Positions 52,565 through 60,866 of a DNA stretch of 64,000 nucleotides are shown in pieces. The position numbers and the translations under genes are program-made. The DNA comes from G963676655 sp963676655 (GTDB lineage Bacteria; Verrucomicrobiota; Lentisphaeria; Victivallales; Victivallaceae). A model generated the notes under the pieces. That model worked only from the letters and a program-made list of their open reading frames with translations. It was not told the origin of the DNA and ran no database searches. Positions within the stretch are counted from its first letter, which is position 1. Each line of letters starts with the position of its first letter. The stretch spans positions 372,001-436,000 of the forward strand of contig CAXXKX010000004.1 of assembly GCA_963676655.2 (NCBI GenBank), given 5' to 3'.

Positions 52565-53146
52565 ATGGATATCGTCGCACACGGAGCATTAGGGGCCGTG
52601 ATGTTCAGTCGTTCCGGTCTGTTGGGAATATTCTGCCGCAAATATGGAATCATGGCTGAAAGGCGTAAAGGTTTTGACTGGACGATTGCGATTGCTTTCG
52701 GCTTTGGCATTTTACCAGATTTTTTTTCTTTTGGGATTTATTCTTTTGAACGGGTGTTCCGTAACCGGTACATTTTCGGACCACCGGCATTGAAGAGCCT
52801 TCCGTCTTACGTGTTCCAAAGTTATTTTACAACCCATTCGCTGGTTACGGCGCTGGCGTTTATTATCATCATCAGTATCCTGTTCGAAAAAATATGGCCG
52901 GCCACTTTAGCCTGGCCGCTGCACATCCTTACGGATATTCCGCTGCACTCCCAGGCTTATTTTCCCACGCCGTTTCTCTATCCGTTTTCCGATATCATGA
53001 TTGACGGTTTCCCATTGGTTAAACACCTGTGGGTAGCCGTCTGCTATTGGGAGATAATCATCTTATTGATCGTTCTGGTCTATCTGTTCCACAAAGACTT
53101 GAAAAAGCATTTGAAACTTAAACGGAAACGAACATCTCGCGTTTGA
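52565..53146 (+). CDS. YdjM-like (LexA-binding-type) membrane metal-dependent hydrolase
   Basis: The 193-residue membrane protein has the motif pattern of the YdjM/DUF457-like family: an N-terminal DIVAHGALGAV, TTHSLVTALAF, and WPLHILTDIPLHSQAYFPTPFLYPFSD with conserved His and Asp residues that could bind metal. About four or five membrane segments are visible. The function is not established. It converges on the acetyl esterase gene, and the two 3' ends overlap by 29 bp. Confidence 0.75.
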   Translation: MDIVAHGALGAVMFSRSGLLGIFCRKYGIMAERRKGFDWTIAIAFGFGILPDFFSFGIYSFERVFRNRYIFGPPALKSLPSYVFQSYFTTHSLVTALAFIIIISILFEKIWPATLAWPLHILTDIPLHSQAYFPTPFLYPFSDIMIDGFPLVKHLWVAVCYWEIIILLIVLVYLFHKDLKKHLKLKRKRTSRV

Positions 53147-54065
53147 GTTTATCTATTTTTTCCTGTACCGGAACATTTTCTTTTATGAAATAGTGTCCGG
53201 CCGGATAGATAACAGTGGTACGGTATTGAGCTGGGATCGCGTTATTCACCGCGAATTGTCCGGGCGGTAGAACGCACGGGTCGAACAGGGCCGGAGAACA
53301 CAGTACCGGTATTTTAACATATTGAGCAGCGGTAGCGGCATCAAAATATTTCAACACTTCAACCACTTCCGGATGATTCATGTGGTATTTTCTGACCGAT
53401 TCGCCGCTGCCGGTTGATTGAAACAGCAGACGACTTGGATGATGTCCGAAGGTCGGTACATGCCAGTAAGCAGCCTTGAACCGGCGTTCCCACGGGACGC
53501 TTAAAGCGCCCATTCCGCCGCCGAAGCTGCCGCCGGTATAGTTTAAGTTGCCGCCCAACCCGGGATAAAGTTCCAGTAATACCGATGCCGCCCGCCAAAT
53601 GTCGGCAACCGAGCCCCGCAAAACATAATTTTCCTTAGTTTCGATCCCATGGATGACATGTTCCGCGGAGTTCCACGGAATATCCGGAGAATTTGAAAGG
53701 TTGAATCCGCGAATGCAAGGTGCGATGACCGCAAAATCATCATATAATGAAGGTCGGGCAATTCCGCCGTATCCATGTCCTTCCACAATCCCGCCGACTG
53801 GATTTTTCGGAACACTGAGCCAGGCTCCGACGTCAATGCCGCCGAAGGATTTATAGCGCAGCTCATAAACCGCAACATCAGGGTTGGGGCTCCAAATCCG
53901 TCTTTTGGATATTTCAGACTTTATTTGCAAGGCTTGTTCATAAGTATCCTGCCAGAAGTCGCAAAAATCCTCCGGTTCAGTTTCCGGCAGCCCCATTGCC
54001 TGTAAATCAGCTTCAGAATAGCCGCAGGTGGGGTCAAACTCAAAATCGTGTTCTATTTTCATCAT
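53118..54065 (-). CDS. Acetyl xylan esterase / cephalosporin deacetylase-like esterase
   Basis: A 315-residue alpha/beta hydrolase of the AXE1 family. GGSFGGGMG carries the nucleophile Ser, LFDPCVLPPGQFA the Asp and PAGHYF the His. The N-terminal block EPEDFCDFWQDTYEQA and GIDVGAWLSVPKN fit the family. The start MMKIEHDF (ATG 54065) is preferred over the frame start at 54116. No signal peptide, so it acts in the cytoplasm, probably deacetylating imported oligosaccharides. Last gene of the GH5/GH130 operon. Confidence 0.85.
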   Translation of the reverse strand: MMKIEHDFEFDPTCGYSEADLQAMGLPETEPEDFCDFWQDTYEQALQIKSEISKRRIWSPNPDVAVYELRYKSFGGIDVGAWLSVPKNPVGGIVEGHGYGGIARPSLYDDFAVIAPCIRGFNLSNSPDIPWNSAEHVIHGIETKENYVLRGSVADIWRAASVLLELYPGLGGNLNYTGGSFGGGMGALSVPWERRFKAAYWHVPTFGHHPSRLLFQSTGSGESVRKYHMNHPEVVEVLKYFDAATAAQYVKIPVLCSPALFDPCVLPPGQFAVNNAIPAQYRTTVIYPAGHYFIKENVPVQEKIDKLKREMFVSV

Positions 54066-54177
54066 GCATATCAATCCAGTTATATGGTTACAGTTATTCT
54101 GTAATCTAATATGCATGATGAAGGTTTCAATAGATATACCCGATTATTCCGCAATATTTTTATTTGGAACTGCAGGA

Positions 54178-55101
54178 TTACAGTGTCAAGGCATTTTTCT
54201 TGAAACAGTTATCAATGAGGTCGGATAAGTTGGCTTCAGCCAGGCCGATGCAGGTGTCGGCGGCGCCGTAATAAATTTTTACGGTTTCATCTTCCTCGAC
54301 GATCGCGTTACAGGTAAAAACCACATTGCCGACCCGTCCGAGCAGTTCATAATCGTGTTCCGGCCAAAGAACCGCATCTTCGCCCCGTGCAATAACTTTT
54401 GCCGGATTATTCAAATCAAGCATTGCGGTTCCAAGACGATAGATGACGCCGGCGCCGGTGTTGGTTACACCGTGATAAATAATCAACCAGCCTTTATCTG
54501 TCTTTATCGGCACCGCGCCCCCGCCGATTTTACCGTTGTCCCAAAGCTCTGTGCGCACCTGCATCAGCGGTTCGCTTTTACCCCAGAAAACAAGATCAGG
54601 CGAGTAGCTGATCCACATATTGCAGGTTTCGCGCGGATTTCCGAACGGACGGTCCAGGCGGCAATACAGTCCGTTTATTTTTTCAGGGAAGAGTACTCCG
54701 TTGCGATTGCCTTCCTCGCTGCCGATGGCAATATGCTCATAAGTTTCAAAATCCCGGGTTTTGGCGATACCTATCCTGGCCCCGGCCGAACCGCTTGAGC
54801 AATACATAATAATATAATCGTCGCCCATTTTGGTTATCCTCGGATCATAGACGCAAGTCTCAAGCCCGTTCGGCGGCGTTGGCCACTTCACGGGTTCTGG
54901 GTCGGCGGTAAAATGCACCCCGTCTTTACTCCGGGCCAGCCAGAATACAATCGGCTGCGCCAGCGTCGCCGCGTCAAGCATGATGATATACTCTCCATTG
55001 TGTTTGATGGCTCCGGGGTTGAATGCGTACATAACGTCACCGGGAATATCTTCCGGTTTGATGATCGGGTTGTCCGGGTGTTTAATAAAAATCCGTTTCA
55101 T
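54178..55101 (-). CDS. GH130 family beta-mannoside phosphorylase-like protein
   Basis: The 307-residue five-bladed propeller has the family layout: HPDNPIIKPEDIPGDVMYAFNPGAIKHNGEYIIML, with the catalytic Asp in VYDPRIT (D86), then YIIMYCSS, DRPFGNP and WLIIYHGV. GH130 enzymes phosphorolyse beta-mannosides such as mannosylglucose or mannobiose. The start at ATG 55101 overlaps the GH5 stop by 4 bp (ATGA). No signal peptide, so it acts in the cytoplasm. The phosphorylase plus GH5 plus esterase set points to acetylated (gluco)mannan. Confidence 0.9.
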   Translation of the reverse strand: MKRIFIKHPDNPIIKPEDIPGDVMYAFNPGAIKHNGEYIIMLDAATLAQPIVFWLARSKDGVHFTADPEPVKWPTPPNGLETCVYDPRITKMGDDYIIMYCSSGSAGARIGIAKTRDFETYEHIAIGSEEGNRNGVLFPEKINGLYCRLDRPFGNPRETCNMWISYSPDLVFWGKSEPLMQVRTELWDNGKIGGGAVPIKTDKGWLIIYHGVTNTGAGVIYRLGTAMLDLNNPAKVIARGEDAVLWPEHDYELLGRVGNVVFTCNAIVEEDETVKIYYGAADTCIGLAEANLSDLIDNCFKKNALTL

Positions 55102-56219
55102 TTTTTCTGCTTGTTCTTTTCGTTTAATTTCCAATTTGCTTTCAATGCCTGCAAGCGATCGGTGTCAACCCCGCCATCGGCTTCATTGTTCGATTTTGCC
55201 TCAGCCGGAAAAGTCGGATTCCAGCCGTTCCAGGCGGTGTAACTGTGGAAAGCCCAGTCAAAGCCGTTCTCTTCAAAGATAGATATTGAATCTTTGATCC
55301 ATTGCGCCGCGCCGCTTTTGGCCCAGCGAATCACCCCGAATTCCCCGACAAACATGCGAACCTTGTGTTTCCGGGCAAAATTGATCGCATCCTTCATACT
55401 TTCTTTCAACGTTTCACGGTTCCACATGATTTCCGGACTGGAATTGAACATTTTCAATTTCCCCGGATAGATGCCGCTGCCGTCGCGTTTTGCTTTGCCT
55501 ACGCCCTGGTGGGTGTAGTTGTGAGGAGCATAGAAATGAAACGAATAAATTGTGTTCGCATCGCTTACCGGCTCAAAGTTACTGAACCCGTTCGGCAGGC
55601 CCCAGGGGCCTGGTTCCACTACTAAAGTAGTTTTTTTATCGATTGACCGAATGGTTTTTATCAGTTTCGGCAGCGTCCTGCTTTGCCAGTATTTCATTTC
55701 GTCGCGAGTATGCGGTTCGTTCAACAAATCATAGCCGATGACTATCGGATTGTCCTTGTATTTTGTCGCCATAAACTTCCAGAAGTTGATCAGGTTTTGT
55801 TCAAAAGTTTTGGAGTTGGCGTCAGCATCCTGACCGTCCTGGGCAACATTCTTTTTATCGCGACCAACAATCCCTGAAGCGCACAGGATCAATTTGATAT
55901 TATATTTTTTGCACAAAGCCAGAACTTTTTCCAACCGGGACAAATGAATTTGGTATGGTTTCATATAGTCAGGTACTTTAATAAGTTTTTTACCTTTTTC
56001 CGCGGCGATATCCCGGGCGGTATCCATTTTTAAATTCAATCTGATCGCGTTTACATGCCACTTTTTCATGTTTTTAAATATCTTTTCGGTCGCCAGATCC
56101 TGACGCGGTCCGCCGGTGTTGATGCCTCTGACCCGTTCCGGCCAGTTTTTTGTCGGCGATGCGGCTGAAATGGTGGTTCCGCCGATGATTGCGGCCATGA
56201 TAATGTATGGTACTTTCAT
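55098..56219 (-). CDS. GH5 family endoglycanase (cellulase/mannanase-type), copy a
   Basis: A 373-residue secreted TIM-barrel enzyme with signal peptide MKVPYIIMAAIIGGTTISAA. The catalytic acid/base is E168 in LLNEPH and the nucleophile E293 in FVGEFGVIRW; the conserved Arg lies in NAIRLNL (R60). YSFHFYAPHNYTHQG and the Trp near the active site fit GH5. It likely hydrolyses beta-1,4-glucan or mannan outside the cytoplasm; the subfamily was not determined. It lies 26 bp after the pseudopilin gene and overlaps the GH130 gene by 4 bp. Confidence 0.92.
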   Translation of the reverse strand: MKVPYIIMAAIIGGTTISAASPTKNWPERVRGINTGGPRQDLATEKIFKNMKKWHVNAIRLNLKMDTARDIAAEKGKKLIKVPDYMKPYQIHLSRLEKVLALCKKYNIKLILCASGIVGRDKKNVAQDGQDADANSKTFEQNLINFWKFMATKYKDNPIVIGYDLLNEPHTRDEMKYWQSRTLPKLIKTIRSIDKKTTLVVEPGPWGLPNGFSNFEPVSDANTIYSFHFYAPHNYTHQGVGKAKRDGSGIYPGKLKMFNSSPEIMWNRETLKESMKDAINFARKHKVRMFVGEFGVIRWAKSGAAQWIKDSISIFEENGFDWAFHSYTAWNGWNPTFPAEAKSNNEADGGVDTDRLQALKANWKLNEKNKQKK

Positions 56220-56245
56220 TGAGTTTTTCTTTTCATTATTTATGG

Positions 56246-57031
56246 TTAATATGCATAATACGTGCTGTCGCTCAGTTTGACCTGATTGCGATCAAGGTAA
56301 CGCGGATCGAACGCGTCGCAATGCCCGTCGACAAATAACATGTTCGCGGTTCCGCCATGCCTGAACATGTCTATTTTGTTTTTGGAGGCGTCCCATGAAA
56401 CATAAGTATCCGAAACTACCGGGTAACCGTCAGCCGGCGGCAGTCCGTAGCCGGCGTCAGTGTTCTTATCAGTCAGGATGTCAGTCAGAACAATGACTTT
56501 TGAAGCTTTTTTGAAGCGGTTCATTTTTTTGCAGGACATGCTGATGGTGCCGGTATTGGTTTGACAGTTGTATTGCCAGGCAGCCGTTCCCAGACAGCCC
56601 ATTGGACGACTGTAGCCCAGATTCGTCGCCAGATAAAGGTTGGAGCCGCTGGCTTCCCCGCCGACGATGTTTGTAACATCCGCGGGACATAAAAAGACCT
56701 TTATCTTATATTTCTTTGTTCCGTTAGCTTGATACATGTCATAGCCCAGATATTTGGACAATTTCCACTGCCAGTTGCGAATCAGTTCATTTCCTGATGG
56801 TTCAAAATCATTTCTTGAAGGCGGAACCCAGTCATTGTAATCCTGAGTATAGAATTGAAAAGCCGATCCGACCTGTTTCATGTTCGAGGTACATGAGATT
56901 TTTTTTGCCTTGTCCCGCGCCTTGTTCAACGCGGGGAGAAGCATACTTGCGAGAATTGCGATTATCGCGATCACAACCAGCAGTTCAATAAGCGTGAACC
57001 GCTTATACAGAGATTGTTCAACCGTTTTCAT
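56246..57031 (-). CDS. Type IV pilin-like protein with H-X9-DG motif
   Basis: The 261-residue protein has the prepilin signal (YKRFTLIELLVVIAIIAILA, Glu5), the LLPALNKARDKAKKISC segment and C-terminal HGGTANMLFVDGH (H-x9-DG). GGAGG lies 5 nt before the ATG. It sits between two GH5 genes (26 bp on each side), so it is co-transcribed with secreted glycanases and may serve as a cell-surface scaffold or substrate-capture pseudopilin. This co-localisation echoes the pseudopilin at 973. Confidence 0.88.
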   Translation of the reverse strand: MKTVEQSLYKRFTLIELLVVIAIIAILASMLLPALNKARDKAKKISCTSNMKQVGSAFQFYTQDYNDWVPPSRNDFEPSGNELIRNWQWKLSKYLGYDMYQANGTKKYKIKVFLCPADVTNIVGGEASGSNLYLATNLGYSRPMGCLGTAAWQYNCQTNTGTISMSCKKMNRFKKASKVIVLTDILTDKNTDAGYGLPPADGYPVVSDTYVSWDASKNKIDMFRHGGTANMLFVDGHCDAFDPRYLDRNQVKLSDSTYYAY

Positions 57032-57057
57032 TTTTACCTCCAGTGCATTTATTTTAT

Positions 57058-58191
57058 TTATCGGTTAAAGATTTTATTTCTTGCAAAATATTTTTTCAAA
57101 ACTTTTAGTTGTGGTGTATCCACATGGCCGTCAGCAACATGACCGCCTTTGGCGTCAGGGGCCACTGTGACATTCCAGCCGTCCCAGCTTCCGGCGTAGT
57201 TGTGACAGGTCCAGTCCACGCCGAACTCTTCAAACAATGATATTTTGTCATTCAGCCATGTATCCGCGCCGGGAGCCCAGCGGACAACCCCGAATTCACC
57301 AACGAAGAGTTTAACGTTGTATTTCTTCTTGAAATCAAGTGCCGGCTGCATATATTCCTGCATTGCGCCCCGGTCCCAGGTTTTTAAAGCGCTTCCGGGA
57401 AACATTTTCAACTTTCCAGGATAAACCTGGCCTCGGGGGCGGGTTGCCTGTTTTGCTTTGTTGCCGATGCCCTGATGTGTATAATTGTGTGGAGCATAGT
57501 CATGCCAGCCGTAAAGTGTTTTGTTCGCCGGATCCTTGTATGGGGCCGGAGTTCTCCGGCCTGCTCCGAAATCAGGAAATCCCCATAAGCCGGCTGAAAA
57601 GATCAGATAAGTGTTTGAATCAACCGCCCTGATACGTTTGATGAACTGGGGGACTACAGTAGTCCAGTTTTTAACAATCCACGGCGTATGCGGTTCGGAT
57701 ATGAAGTTATACGCGAGAATAGTCGGTTCACCTTTATATTTACTGCTCAGGTAGATATAAAGGTCGGTTACATTCTTGAGAAATTTGCGTTCGTCTTCTG
57801 CACGTTGTTGAGTCGTTTTTCCGGTTGCGACGTTGATTTTGTCATTGCCGACCGCTCCGGAGCCGTCAAGGATAATAAATATCTTGTATTTTTTCGCCAG
57901 GGCAACAATTTTATCAAGCCGGTCCAGCATTCCGCGGTATGGTTCCATTGCGGGAGGAACTTCGGGTAATTTGCCAGCATTTTTTATTCGGCCTTTTTTG
58001 TCGGTGGCAAAATTGACGGTTATAGCGTTGACGTTCCAGTCCGCCAGACGTTTGAATGTTTTCTCATCAGTTAGGCATTTTTGCGGACTACCAACACAAA
58101 AGCCGCGTATCCGGTCGGGCCAGACTTTTTCCTTGCCATAACTGGACCCCAGAATCCCCAATACACAGAATAAAAGCAGAATTGACTTCAT
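57058..58191 (-). CDS. GH5-like protein with altered active-site context, copy b
   Basis: A 377-residue paralogue of the GH5 at 55098-56219, with a signal peptide (MKSILLLFCVLGILGSSYG). The nucleophile is kept (LFVGEFGVVRW) and so is the acid/base Glu (E166), but the preceding Asn is Ser (FISEPH instead of LLNEPH), and the conserved Arg position reads NAITVNF. Shared blocks such as YAPHNYTHQG and YPGKLKMF confirm paralogy. It may have a changed specificity, lower activity or a binding role. GAGAG precedes the ATG. First structural gene after the LacI regulator. Confidence 0.85.
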   Translation of the reverse strand: MKSILLLFCVLGILGSSYGKEKVWPDRIRGFCVGSPQKCLTDEKTFKRLADWNVNAITVNFATDKKGRIKNAGKLPEVPPAMEPYRGMLDRLDKIVALAKKYKIFIILDGSGAVGNDKINVATGKTTQQRAEDERKFLKNVTDLYIYLSSKYKGEPTILAYNFISEPHTPWIVKNWTTVVPQFIKRIRAVDSNTYLIFSAGLWGFPDFGAGRRTPAPYKDPANKTLYGWHDYAPHNYTHQGIGNKAKQATRPRGQVYPGKLKMFPGSALKTWDRGAMQEYMQPALDFKKKYNVKLFVGEFGVVRWAPGADTWLNDKISLFEEFGVDWTCHNYAGSWDGWNVTVAPDAKGGHVADGHVDTPQLKVLKKYFARNKIFNR

Positions 58192-58268
58192 ACATCTCTC
58201 TTTCTTTTTTTGGTTTTTGTTGTATAAAAAATGTTTCTTTAGCCAAAACTAATTTGGGTTCGACCTTG

Positions 58269-58333
58269 TATATCCGCTTCCGTTGCACAAAGTGCGAAAT
58301 TTGAAGCGGTATATCGCTATCCGTCGTACGGAT
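58269..58333. repeat. Nested hairpins between LacI and GH5b genes
   Basis: An imperfect outer stem pairs TATATCCGCTTC (58269-58280) with GAAGCGGTATAT; inside is GCAC/GTGC (58285-58295). It is followed by AGCG/CGCT (58305-58318) and ATCCGT/ACGGAT (58319-58333), the last touching the LacI stop codon. No T-run follows, so it is not a typical terminator. Confidence 0.5.
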
Positions 58334-59349
58334 TAAATTGATTTAACGTGTGACGTTGATTTTCTTATCGACAATTCACATTTGAAAATTCTTTTTTTAT
58401 CAATCTTTTTTCCGGCCAATTGGTCCAGGATCATGTCGGCGGCAGTTTCGCCGATCTGTTTCACCGGCTGACTCATTGCCGTAATCGGCATATCGAGACA
58501 GGCCAGTTCATTGTTATCCTCAAACCCCAGCAGCGAAATATCCTCCGGAATTTGCAGTCCGGCGTTCTTGAATGCGCTGGCAATCGATTTTATCAATGAA
58601 CTGTTAGTGGAAATGAAACAAGTTGGTCGCTTGCGTAATGCAAGGAATCTTCCAAGAGTAACGTTGCCGACATTGGTAGTTATTCCGCTCTCCAACTGCA
58701 CAGTCCAGATATCTTCGTGCTTAATTCCTTGTTCATCAAGGAAATCAACGGCCCCTTTGAGCCGTAATTGTTGTCCCTGGTCCAATAATGTTGCGGTCAT
58801 TATACCGAACGAGCGGTGTCCAAGTTGATAAAGGTATGCCGCCGCCTCACGCCCGGCTGCGTAATCATCGCATGAAACCATTCGGGCAAACTCCGGTTCA
58901 TTCAGCAGCGATCCCATTAAGACGCAAGGCAGTTTAATGTTTTTCAACTGTTCGGTCAGTTTATAGACCGCATGCATTTCGGAAACAATGATTCCGCCCA
59001 CCATATGGGCGGCCGCCAATGCGGCAATATTTGAAAAGCTTTTTCCGTCGCCATACGCCGGAATCAATTGCACTGAACAACCTTTTTCAAACAACCTGCA
59101 GGTCACGGCTGAAATCAGCGTGCCCTGATATGCCTGGTATAAATAATCTTCCGACGGAAATACCACCAACCCCACCGACTTGATCGGAGCGGCTTTCCAG
59201 CGCGGACGAAAATTCATTTCGTTCAAGATCTTTTCGACATTCCTAACCGTAGTGCTTTTCAAGCCGCCGCGCCGGTTTATTACCCGCGAGACGGTTGCCG
59301 TACTTACTCCGGCGCGTTTGGCAACGTCGTATATCGTCACATCAGACAT
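58333..59349 (-). CDS. LacI family transcriptional regulator
   Basis: With the ATG at 59349 (AAAGG 7 nt upstream) the product has 338 residues. The helix-turn-helix is VTIYDVAKRAGVSTATVSRVIN (about 4-25), and the rest is a periplasmic-binding-protein-like effector domain (LGHRSFGIMTA, CFISTNSSLI, ISLLGFEDNNELACL). It probably controls the downstream GH5/pilin/GH130/esterase genes in response to an oligosaccharide and its own gene through the palindromes just upstream. Confidence 0.92.
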   Translation of the reverse strand: MSDVTIYDVAKRAGVSTATVSRVINRRGGLKSTTVRNVEKILNEMNFRPRWKAAPIKSVGLVVFPSEDYLYQAYQGTLISAVTCRLFEKGCSVQLIPAYGDGKSFSNIAALAAAHMVGGIIVSEMHAVYKLTEQLKNIKLPCVLMGSLLNEPEFARMVSCDDYAAGREAAAYLYQLGHRSFGIMTATLLDQGQQLRLKGAVDFLDEQGIKHEDIWTVQLESGITTNVGNVTLGRFLALRKRPTCFISTNSSLIKSIASAFKNAGLQIPEDISLLGFEDNNELACLDMPITAMSQPVKQIGETAADMILDQLAGKKIDKKRIFKCELSIRKSTSHVKSI

Positions 59350-59363
59350 TTTGCAACCTTTTT

Positions 59364-59394
59364 TAAACTGTTTCATTATTTACTAAACAGTTTA
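59364..59394 (-). promoter_or_regulatory. Candidate LacI-type operator pair
   Basis: TAAACAGTTTA (59384-59394) is a perfect palindrome and AAACTGTTT (59366-59374) a second copy, with centres 19 bp apart just upstream of the LacI gene start. Position and symmetry suggest autoregulation; no copy was noticed upstream of GH5b. Confidence 0.4.
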
Positions 59395-59567
59395 CAACGT
59401 GTTTGTCAAAAAGTCAAGAGGACATAATAAGGAAAATGAAAATTACTTAATTAATCAAAAGGTTTGTACGACAATTGTCCAATCATAAACCGGATATTTC
59501 CTGAAACAATATGGAAATACAGCCACCTTGGGGAGAGATAATTTTGTTTTGCTGGTAAAAGAGTATA

Positions 59568-60551
59568 TTATTCTTGCAGTTTTCGGAAGCAGTAGATGAC
59601 GGCTCCGGCAGGGCCGCGGCCGCGGCTTAGTTGTTTTTTATTGACTCGATCAGGATTGTCGAATTTGGAACCCATTTCGCGAATAAACAATTTTGACCCG
59701 AGGATCGCTCCATCGCTGAAGTGTCGAGTTCGTCGCAGGAAGCGCACCGGCATTGATTCTTTGCGCTTGGCGTGTTCCTGCACCTCAAATATCTCTTCGC
59801 TTGAGGCTCCGCTCTCAGCCGCAATGATTCGCGCCAGTTCACTTCGAAAATAGCTGAAAAGATCATTGTCGGTCCATTTCGAGGTGTCGCGATGCCAGAT
59901 GTTTTCTTTTAGGTGTTTGACGAAATTAGCTTGAAACATGTGTTTCCCGGTCCCGCAGTAGCGTCCCCAGGTCGTGAAATGATAGTTCGCCGGATTCGTT
60001 GTAAGTCCGGCACGGATGGGGTTTAGCTCCACGTATAAGACACAAGCTTCCAATGAATTACGACTATCGAGAATAACGCTTTTGAATTTATTGGCCCAGA
60101 GTTTGCCGATGCGGTCACGGGATTGGTTGTAGACTACGGTGAAACGTTGTTGGAAGGCGCGCATAAAATAGCTGATATCGATCATTTTTAGCCCTACTTC
60201 TCGACATGTTTCATGATTGTCTGGATTAATCTTCGGCATTTGTTTGGGCGCGTAAGTAAACTTGTCTAACATGCTGTTGTAGTAGCGATTGTGTCGTCTT
60301 GCAATATCTTCTATCGACGGCAATTCGTCCGGCCCCGGAGCATAAACGACTACATGGAAATGGTTGCCCATCCAGGCGGCTGACATCACCTCGATCAGAA
60401 AATATTCGCAAAGATTTTGCAGCAGTCGAAAACCGTACTCCATATCGACCCGATTGAACGGTTTTTCGCCTTTGCAGCCGGCGGTTCGATTCATCAGATG
60501 ATAATAGCAGCCTTCGCCTTTAACTTTCATGCGTGTTCCGCGTCCAGACAT
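59568..60551 (-). CDS. REP-associated tyrosine transposase (RAYT), Y1/HUH family
   Basis: The 327-residue protein (ATG 60551, GGAGG 8 nt upstream) starts VKGEGCYYHLMNRTAGC and has the HUH motif HFHVVVYAP (about 66-74). The block MRAFQQRFTVVYNQSRDRIGKLWANKFKSVIL and YVELNPIRAGLT are typical of the Y1_Tnp/RAYT group. A C-terminal region of about 100 residues (SDGAILGSKLFIREMG...) is common in PVC relatives. RAYTs move REP palindromes; a REPIN-like element and a half element lie at 33.5 and 30.5 kb. No IS200-type ends were seen beside the gene, as expected for RAYTs. Confidence 0.88.
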   Translation of the reverse strand: MSGRGTRMKVKGEGCYYHLMNRTAGCKGEKPFNRVDMEYGFRLLQNLCEYFLIEVMSAAWMGNHFHVVVYAPGPDELPSIEDIARRHNRYYNSMLDKFTYAPKQMPKINPDNHETCREVGLKMIDISYFMRAFQQRFTVVYNQSRDRIGKLWANKFKSVILDSRNSLEACVLYVELNPIRAGLTTNPANYHFTTWGRYCGTGKHMFQANFVKHLKENIWHRDTSKWTDNDLFSYFRSELARIIAAESGASSEEIFEVQEHAKRKESMPVRFLRRTRHFSDGAILGSKLFIREMGSKFDNPDRVNKKQLSRGRGPAGAVIYCFRKLQE

Positions 60552-60866
60552 GATTTTTTCCTCCGTTATTGAGAAGTTTATAGATAATATAGTGGGCGGA
60601 AACGGGTTTGTCAAATTAAATCATTATGTGATTTTTAAATATTATGTAAGTTGTTGTTGGGTAATTGTGTATCGTTGATTTTGTTTTGTGGGGTTTTATA
60701 ATTAATTAATATATATATGGCGTTTAATTTATCGGTAAAAAAAATATTGTCAGGGAACATTCCGTATTATTTATTTGTCATATATGTAACATATAAAATT
60801 GATTTTTGCCGGTATGATGGTATGGTATCGGAATTATTTTGATGAAAAATTCAGTAAAAGGATATT
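60552..60866. other. AT-rich divergent gap
   Basis: Between the RAYT and prc genes. Very AT-rich, with AATTAATTAATATATATAT near 60700. No clear promoter, hairpin or gene was found. Confidence 0.4.
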
